Part shown: one piece after another, positions 22,296-27,690 of the stretch
Layout: each line of letters begins with the position of its first letter
Position numbering within the stretch: position 1 is the stretch's first letter
Source of the DNA: CAIWXH01 sp964555675
GTDB lineage: Bacteria > Chloroflexota > Chloroflexia > Chloroflexales > Chloroflexaceae
Reading direction: 5' to 3'
DNA: 27,690 nucleotides
Assembly (NCBI GenBank): GCA_964555675.1
Contig: CAZKTU010000067.1
Coordinates: 1 to 27,690, forward strand
Notes under the pieces: generated by a model
The model's input: only the letters and a program-made list of their open reading frames with translations
Databases searched by the model: none
Told to the model about the DNA's origin: nothing
Program-made: the position numbers and the translations under genes

Positions 22296-25200
22296 ATGCA
22301 CCGCCGCGTTTCGCTTGTCGTCCTACTCGCACTGATCGCGAGCCTCATGCCCGTGACCGCCGGCACCGTCAGCGCCGCCACCTTCCGCAGCTTCGTCGCG
22401 CAGGTCCCCAGCGTAGCCGGCACCGGCAGCGTGCGGATCTGGATCAACAGCGACACGGCCTTTGGCGAGACCGCGGGCCTCGAGACCCAGATCAACGGTG
22501 TCTTCACCAAGCGCCTGGGCACCTTCGACACCTCGTTCCCCGGGGCCAACTGGCGGGTCGACATCCCCGGCCAGGCGGCGGGCACGCTGGTGCAGTACCA
22601 GCTCTTCACGCGCAACCAGTCGGGCAGCGACTACGGCTTCAGCGGCTTCATCTACAGCTACACGGTCAGCGGGCTGGCCTGCGCCGGGGCGAGTGTGGGC
22701 GACGGCAATGTGTTCTACGCCGGGCTGCTCCACGACTCGTTCAGCGCCAGCTACCGCAGCCCGGCCGGCCCCGTGCCGAGCACCCAGGGCACGGTGACGC
22801 TGCGCTTCCGCACCTGCCAGAACGACGTGCAGAGCGCGAGCGTGCGGGTCTGGAACGACCGCAGCAACAGCGAGACGATCAGCGCCCTGAGCCCCGACGG
22901 TAACGCGAGCGACCCGAACGTCGGGCCGGTGAGCTTCTGGACGATCAGCCTGCCCGTGCCGAGCGACCCGACGGCGCTGTACTACAGCTTCCGGGCGAAC
23001 GACGGGGCGGCCAGCGGCTACTACCGCGACGACGACCCGAAGTTCCTGGGCGGCGGGCTCGGCCAGGCCGAGGCGAGCCAGAGCGCGGCGTATGACAACT
23101 CGTACCAGATCAGCGTCTACGACCCGGCCTTCTTCACGCCGGGCTGGATGCAGCGCGGAATTATCTACCAGATCTTCCCCGACCGCTTCCGCGACGGCAG
23201 CGCGGCCAACAACCCGCCGGCCGGACGCTTCTCGTACGGGCCGAACGTGGCGATCGTGCGCTCGAACGACCCCGAGGGCGACTGGAACAGCGCCGTCTGC
23301 GACCCACGGGCGGCGGGGGCCTGCTTCGGGCGCTACGGCGACAATTTCTACGGCGGCGACTTGCAGGGCATCACCCAGAAGCTCGAGGACGGCTACTTCT
23401 CGAACCTGGGCGTGACCATGCTCTACCTCAACCCGATCTTCCGCGCGCCGTCGAACCACAAGTACGACACGGCCAACTTCCTCGAGATCGACCCCGACTT
23501 CGGCACCCTGGCCGACTTCCAGACCATGGTGGCGGCGGCCAACGCGCGCGGGATCAGGATCATGCTCGACGGCGTGTTCAACCACACCTCGTCGGACAGC
23601 CCCTACTTCGACCGCTACAGCCGCTACGACGCCGCGGGCAACCTGACCGCGCCCAACGGCGGCTCGAACGACAGCTCGGGCGCCTGCGAGGCGGTCAGCT
23701 CGCCCTACCGCTCGTGGTTCTACTTCCCGGCGGGCGGCAACCCCGGCAAGGACGGCGCGACGACGGTCTTCTGCGCCGACGCCAGCGGCAACCCGACGGT
23801 GAGCTACGAGGCCTGGTACGGCTACTCGTCGCTGCCCAAGATCCAGTCGGCCCTGCCCCAGGTGCGCGACTACTTCTATGGCTCGGGCGCCGCGGTCGGC
23901 CCCTACTGGACCAACCTGGGCGCGAGCGGCTGGCGCTTCGACGTGGGCGCCGACGTGGACCCGGGCCTGACTAACGACGCCGGCAACGACTACTGGGAGG
24001 GCTTCCGCGCCGCGGTGCGCAACCCGGCCCTGACCGGCAGAGACGACACGGTCATGCTCGGCGAGGAGTGGGGCGACGCCACACCCTGGCTGCTGGGCAA
24101 CGAGTGGGACAGCGTGATGAACTACCGCTTCCGCTCGGCCGCGCTCAGCTGGATGTTCACCGGCTGCGCGGGCAACGGCTGCACCGGCGGTACAAAGTTC
24201 CAGGAGAACGACAGCAACGACTTCAGCTCGAGCGGCGCGATCAGCTACCTGAGCCCCTCGCTCTTCAACGCGCGGCTGCGCTCGATCGCCGAGGACTACC
24301 CGCCCAACGCCTTCAAGGCCATGATGAACCTGGCCGGCTCGCACGACACCCAGCGCCTGCGCTTCCTGCTCAAGAAGATCAACAACGACAACGACGGCGC
24401 GGCGGTGCAGCGCATGAAGGAGTGGTGGCTCTTCGCCTTCAGCTACGCCGGCAACCCCACGCTCTACTATGGCGACGAGGTCGGCCTGAGCCACGACGGT
24501 GTCTGGGACGGCGGGCAGTTCCAGGATGACCCCTACAACCGCACGCCCTTCCCCTGGCCCGACGCGAGCGGGGGCGCCTACGTGCCCGACACGGCCAACC
24601 TGCAGGCCTTCGCCCGCCACATGGCCAGCGTGCGCCTGAGCTACCCGGCCCTGCAAGACGGCGACGTGCAGCACGGCCTGGTGATCGACGACGCCCAGCA
24701 GCTCTACGGCTTCGCCCGCACCAACGGCAGCCAGACGGCCCTGGTGCTGCTGAACCGCAGCGGCCTGAGCCGCAGCGCCAGCTTCGGCGGCCTGAACGCG
24801 GCGCCCTACAACCTGCCCGATGGGACGGTCATGCTCGACGCGATCAGCGGCGCGAGCTACACGGTGACGGGCGGGGCGGTGACGGTGAACGTGACCCCGA
24901 CCTGGGGCGCGGTGCTGCTCGAGCAGGCGAAGGTCGAGACGCCCGCCGCCGCGACCCTGAGCGCCACGGGCCAGGGCCCCGACGTGACCCTGAGCTGGCC
25001 CGCCGTCACCCACGATAGCGGCGGCCAGCCCGAGGTGGTAACCAGCTACAGCCTGCACCGCGGGAGCAGCGCGGGCTTCAGCGCCAGCGCGGGCAACCAG
25101 ATCGCCAGCCTGGCCAACCCGGCCTTCGGCGGCGACCCGAGCTACAGCGACGCGGGCGCAGCGGCGGGCGGCTACTACTACATCGTGCGGAGCTGCAACG

Positions 25201-27641
25201 CGGCCGGGCAGTGCTCGGACAGCCCGGCGGTGACCCCCGCCCAGCAGGCCGCCACGCTGAGCGCGAGCCCTGCCAGCGCGACCTACGGCGACAGCGTCGA
25301 CCTGACGGCGACCCTGAGCGCGGGGGCGACGCCCCTCGCCGGCCGCACGGTCAGCTTCAGCCTGAACGGGACCAGCGTGGGCAGCGCGACCACCAACGCG
25401 GCGGGCGTGGCCAGCCTCAGCGTGAGCCTGGGCGCGATCGGCGCGGGCAGCTACCCGGCGGGCGTGAGCGCGGCCTTCGCCGGCGACAGCATCTACGCCC
25501 CGGCCGCCGGCGACGCCGCCCTGAGCGTGGCGAAGGCCGCGGCGAGCGTCACCCTGGGCGACCTGAGCCAGACCTACGACGGGACGAGCAAGGCCGCGTC
25601 GGCCACGACGAGCCCCGCCGGCCTGGCGGTAACGCTGAGCTACGACGCGCCCCCGCTGGGCGCGGGCAGCTACGCGGTCACGGCCACGGTGGCCGACCTC
25701 AACTACACGGGCGAGGCCACAGGCACCCTGGTGATCGGCAAGGCCACCGCCACGCTCACCCTGGGCAACCTGAGCCAGGCCTACGACGGCTCGCCGAAGA
25801 GCGTAACCGTCACCACCGACCCGGCGGGCCTGGGCGGCGTGAGCGTCACCTACGACGGCTCGCCCACAGCCCCCAGCGCCGCGGGCAGCTACGCCGTGGT
25901 CGCCACCCTCAGCGACCCCAACTACACGGGCGAGGCCACAGGCACCCTGGAGATCAGCGCGCTGGCCCAGACGATCAGCTTCGCGCCCCTGGCGAATAAG
26001 GTCTTCGGCAACGCGCCCTTCGTGGTCACGGCCACGGCCAGCTCGGGCCTGTCGGTGAGCTTCAGCGCGGCGGGGCCGTGCACGGTGGCCGGGAGCACTG
26101 TGACGATCACGGGCGCGGGCCTATGCGAGATCACTGCGACCCAGGCGGGCGGAGGCAACTACGGCCCGGCCGCCAGCGTGACCCAGAGCTTCACGATCGC
26201 CAAGGCCAACCAGACAATCAGCTTCGCGACGATCGCCAACCGGGCCTACAGCCCGACGGCGATCAACCTTACGGCCACGGCCAGCTCGGGCCTGCCGGTG
26301 AGCTACAGCGCCACGGGCAGCTGCGCGGTGGCGGGCAACCAGCTGAGCATGACCGGCGTGGGCAGCTGTAGCGTAACCGCGGCGCAGGCGGGCAACGCCA
26401 ACTACAACCCGGCCACCAGCGTCACCCGCACCTTCACCATCAGCAAGGCCAGCCAGACGATCAGCTTCGCGACGATCGCCAACCGGGCCTATAGCCCGAC
26501 GCCCTTCACAATCAACCCGACGGCCAGCTCGGGCCTGCCGGTGAGCCTGAGCGCGACGGGCGCATGCAGCCTGACGGGCACCCAGGTGACCATGACCGGC
26601 GTGGGCACCTGCAGCATCACCGCGGCGCAGGCGGGCAACGCCAACTACAACCCGGCCACCAGCGTCACCCGCACCTTCACCATCAGCAAGGCCAGCCAGA
26701 CGATCAGCTTCGCGACCCTGGCGGGCAAGACCTACGGCGACGCGCCGTTCGCGGTGAGCGCCACAGCCAGCTCGGGGCTGCCGGTGAGCTTCACGGCCAG
26801 CGGCGTGTGCAGCATCGCCGGCGGGGTGGTGACGATCAACGGCGCGGGCACCTGCAGCGTCGTCGCCTCGCAGGCCGGCGACGCCAACTACAACCCGGCG
26901 AGCAATGTGACCCGCAGCTTCGCGGTCGCGAAGGCGGCGGCCACGGTCAGCATCAGCAACCTGAGCCAGGTCTACAACGGCACGGCGCGCCCGGTGAGCG
27001 TGACCACCGACCCGGCGGGGATGACGGTGAGCGTGACCTACAACGGCTCGACCAGCGTCCCGCGCAACGCCGGCAGCTACGCCGTGGTGGCGACGATCAG
27101 CAACCCGAACTACCAGGGCAGCGCGAGCGCGACGCTGGTGATCGCCAAGATCGACCAGGCGATCACCTTCGGGACGCTGGCGAACCGGGCCTACAGCCCG
27201 ACCGCGTTCAACCTGGGCGCGACGGCCAGCTCGGGCCTGGCGGTGAGCTACAGCGCCAGCGGGAGCTGCACAGTGCTCGGGCGGGCGGTGACGATGACCG
27301 GGGTGGGTCTCTGCAGCATCACCGCCGCGCAGGCGGGCAACGTGAACTACAACCCGGCCGCGCCCGTCACCCAGAGCTTCACGATCAGCAAAGCCAACCA
27401 GAGCATTAGCTTCGCCACACTGGCGAGCCGGCCCTACAGCGCGACGCCCTTCACGGTCACGGCGACGGCCAGCTCGGGGCTGCCGGTGAGCTTCGCCGCG
27501 GCCGGGGCCTGCACGGTGGCGGGGAACCAGGTGACGATGACGGGCACGGGCACGTGCAGCGTCACGGCCTCGCAGGCGGGGAGCGACAACTACAACGCCG
27601 CGCCCAACGTGACGCGTAGCTTCACGATCACGGCCCCATAG
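22296..27641 (+). CDS. Secreted GH13 alpha-amylase family enzyme with FnIII, Ig-like and MBG-like repeats
   Basis: A 1781-residue protein. A signal peptide covers about residues 1-28 (RRVSLVVLLALIASLMPVTAGTVSA). Two N-terminal beta domains (to ~285) probably bind glucan or resemble the early-set domain of neopullulanases. The GH13 catalytic barrel begins at RGIIYQIFPDRFRDG. Conserved regions are DGVFNH (425-430), WRFD with nucleophile Asp549, GEEW with acid/base Glu590, and SHD with Asp684. FnIII-like and Ig-like domains follow (~885-1082), then MBG-like and Cys-pair repeats to the end. There is no membrane anchor or sorting signal. AGGAG at 22283-22287 supports the start. It likely degrades starch, pullulan or cyclodextrins outside the cell; exact specificity is open. 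It appears to be monocistronic. Confidence 0.95.
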   Translation: MHRRVSLVVLLALIASLMPVTAGTVSAATFRSFVAQVPSVAGTGSVRIWINSDTAFGETAGLETQINGVFTKRLGTFDTSFPGANWRVDIPGQAAGTLVQYQLFTRNQSGSDYGFSGFIYSYTVSGLACAGASVGDGNVFYAGLLHDSFSASYRSPAGPVPSTQGTVTLRFRTCQNDVQSASVRVWNDRSNSETISALSPDGNASDPNVGPVSFWTISLPVPSDPTALYYSFRANDGAASGYYRDDDPKFLGGGLGQAEASQSAAYDNSYQISVYDPAFFTPGWMQRGIIYQIFPDRFRDGSAANNPPAGRFSYGPNVAIVRSNDPEGDWNSAVCDPRAAGACFGRYGDNFYGGDLQGITQKLEDGYFSNLGVTMLYLNPIFRAPSNHKYDTANFLEIDPDFGTLADFQTMVAAANARGIRIMLDGVFNHTSSDSPYFDRYSRYDAAGNLTAPNGGSNDSSGACEAVSSPYRSWFYFPAGGNPGKDGATTVFCADASGNPTVSYEAWYGYSSLPKIQSALPQVRDYFYGSGAAVGPYWTNLGASGWRFDVGADVDPGLTNDAGNDYWEGFRAAVRNPALTGRDDTVMLGEEWGDATPWLLGNEWDSVMNYRFRSAALSWMFTGCAGNGCTGGTKFQENDSNDFSSSGAISYLSPSLFNARLRSIAEDYPPNAFKAMMNLAGSHDTQRLRFLLKKINNDNDGAAVQRMKEWWLFAFSYAGNPTLYYGDEVGLSHDGVWDGGQFQDDPYNRTPFPWPDASGGAYVPDTANLQAFARHMASVRLSYPALQDGDVQHGLVIDDAQQLYGFARTNGSQTALVLLNRSGLSRSASFGGLNAAPYNLPDGTVMLDAISGASYTVTGGAVTVNVTPTWGAVLLEQAKVETPAAATLSATGQGPDVTLSWPAVTHDSGGQPEVVTSYSLHRGSSAGFSASAGNQIASLANPAFGGDPSYSDAGAAAGGYYYIVRSCNAAGQCSDSPAVTPAQQAATLSASPASATYGDSVDLTATLSAGATPLAGRTVSFSLNGTSVGSATTNAAGVASLSVSLGAIGAGSYPAGVSAAFAGDSIYAPAAGDAALSVAKAAASVTLGDLSQTYDGTSKAASATTSPAGLAVTLSYDAPPLGAGSYAVTATVADLNYTGEATGTLVIGKATATLTLGNLSQAYDGSPKSVTVTTDPAGLGGVSVTYDGSPTAPSAAGSYAVVATLSDPNYTGEATGTLEISALAQTISFAPLANKVFGNAPFVVTATASSGLSVSFSAAGPCTVAGSTVTITGAGLCEITATQAGGGNYGPAASVTQSFTIAKANQTISFATIANRAYSPTAINLTATASSGLPVSYSATGSCAVAGNQLSMTGVGSCSVTAAQAGNANYNPATSVTRTFTISKASQTISFATIANRAYSPTPFTINPTASSGLPVSLSATGACSLTGTQVTMTGVGTCSITAAQAGNANYNPATSVTRTFTISKASQTISFATLAGKTYGDAPFAVSATASSGLPVSFTASGVCSIAGGVVTINGAGTCSVVASQAGDANYNPASNVTRSFAVAKAAATVSISNLSQVYNGTARPVSVTTDPAGMTVSVTYNGSTSVPRNAGSYAVVATISNPNYQGSASATLVIAKIDQAITFGTLANRAYSPTAFNLGATASSGLAVSYSASGSCTVLGRAVTMTGVGLCSITAAQAGNVNYNPAAPVTQSFTISKANQSISFATLASRPYSATPFTVTATASSGLPVSFAAAGACTVAGNQVTMTGTGTCSVTASQAGSDNYNAAPNVTRSFTITAP
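25542..25967 (+). repeat. Two MBG-like repeats in the amylase stalk
   Basis: Two ~70-residue units, from 25542 and 25749. They share the pattern LGxLSQxYDGxxK ... GSYAVxATxxDxNYTGEATGTL. A third copy lies at 26940-27155. The pattern matches MBG-type bacterial Ig-like domains found in large surface proteins. Confidence 0.8.
25968..26939 (+). repeat. Four tandem 81-residue (243-bp) Cys-pair repeats, units 1-4
   Basis: Units start at 25968, 26211, 26454 and 26697 with an exact 243-bp period. Each has QTISFAxxAN, TASSGLPVS, two cysteines about 15 residues apart (GSCAV ... GSCSV), then QAGNANYNPA and TFTISKA. Two cysteines per unit in a secreted protein suggest one disulfide per domain. Confidence 0.92.
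26376..26716 (+). repeat. 98-bp exact direct repeat between units 2/3 and 3/4
   Basis: The 98 bases 26376-26473 recur identically at 26619-26716, offset by one repeat unit (243 bp). Neighbouring units differ at many synonymous sites, so this stretch was duplicated or converted recently. Confidence 0.85.
26940..27155 (+). repeat. Third MBG-like repeat, interrupting the Cys-pair repeats
   Basis: A 72-residue unit (ISNLSQVYNGTARPVSV ... GSYAVVATISNPNYQGSASATL) placed between Cys-pair units 4 and 5. Confidence 0.8.
27156..27638 (+). repeat. Cys-pair repeats, units 5 and 6
   Basis: Units at 27156-27398 and 27399-27638 keep the same motif set and two cysteines each. The last unit ends the protein at SFTITAP with no extra C-terminal domain. 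Confidence 0.9.
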
Positions 27642-27657
27642 GGGGCTGTAGGACTGC

Positions 27658-27686
27658 ACCCGGGGGCGGAGCCGCCGCCCCCGGGT
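27658..27686 (+). terminator. GC-rich hairpin after the amylase gene
   Basis: ACCCGGGGGCGG (27658-27669) and CCGCCCCCGGGT (27675-27686) form a perfect 12-bp stem with a 5-base loop, 17 bases after the stop. Sequence after 27690 is not available, so a T tract cannot be checked. Confidence 0.7.
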
Positions 27687-27690
27687 GGCG

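Noticed and set aside
22323..25058. 911-codon open frame on the minus strand opposite the amylase
   Set aside because: It reflects high third-position GC in the real gene. The translation is low-complexity Arg/Ala/Val, and the plus-strand frame has signal peptide and GH13 motifs.
25968..27638. CRISPR-like array because of regular 243-bp periodicity
   Set aside because: The period is far too long, the units are in one open frame, and they encode diverging Ig-like domains.
26121..27659. 512-codon open frame on the minus strand opposite the Ig-like repeats
   Set aside because: It is periodic only because the plus-strand gene is repetitive, and it has no independent start signals.

Overview
This is a GC-rich (by eye roughly 65-70%) bacterial chromosomal segment with dense, mostly operonic genes. 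The gene set points to Chloroflexota, most likely class Chloroflexia: an ECF sigma factor beside a DUF5667 membrane protein, a PrkA-YeaH-SpoVR cluster, a cytochrome c maturation cluster with a CXXXY-type CcmE, and a very long secreted glycosidase with Ig-like repeats. The assignment is inferred from gene content and style. There is no rRNA or other marker in the window to confirm it, and I see no tRNA, CRISPR array, transposase or phage gene.

Layout. 1-1593 (minus strand): a DUF5667 protein that runs off the left edge, preceded by its ECF sigma factor. 1672-3568: a divergent ABC exporter, permease on minus and ATPase on plus, with a perfect 15-bp palindrome in the shared promoter region. 3622-8736: prkA-yeaH-spoVR, with a near-consensus promoter, a ~280-nt leader containing a long-range stem, and a stable stem-loop at each of the two gene junctions. 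8851-11447: prmC, a membrane-anchored coiled-coil protein of unknown function, and an alpha/beta hydrolase.

11513-19543: a cytochrome c biogenesis (System I) block, ccmA, ccmB, ccmC, ccmD-like, ccmE and ccmF. It is followed by two paralogous membrane proteins with J-like N-terminal domains. The first ends in a TPR-like region. The second ends in a TlpA/ResA/CcmG thioredoxin domain with a WCEPC active site. CcmE carries Cys127-x3-Tyr131 in place of the usual heme-binding histidine motif, and no CcmH is seen. This matches the variant 'System I*' described for some archaea and deltaproteobacteria. The two J-like fusions are the most unusual proteins in the window and could be the apocytochrome-handling and reducing arm of this pathway.

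19559-22116: an OmpR-type response regulator without a kinase, an AraC-type regulator and an EamA/DMT exporter. 22296-27641: one 1781-residue secreted GH13 alpha-amylase-family enzyme followed by FnIII-like, Ig-like, MBG-like and six 81-residue Cys-pair repeats, ending at a GC-rich hairpin.

Non-coding themes. Several promoters look like extended -10 elements (TGn-TACAAT, TACACT or TATAAT) with weak or absent -35 boxes. A family of GC-rich palindromes of the form GGGAGGCC-A-GGCCTCCC recurs between genes at 6039, 8774 and 12940.
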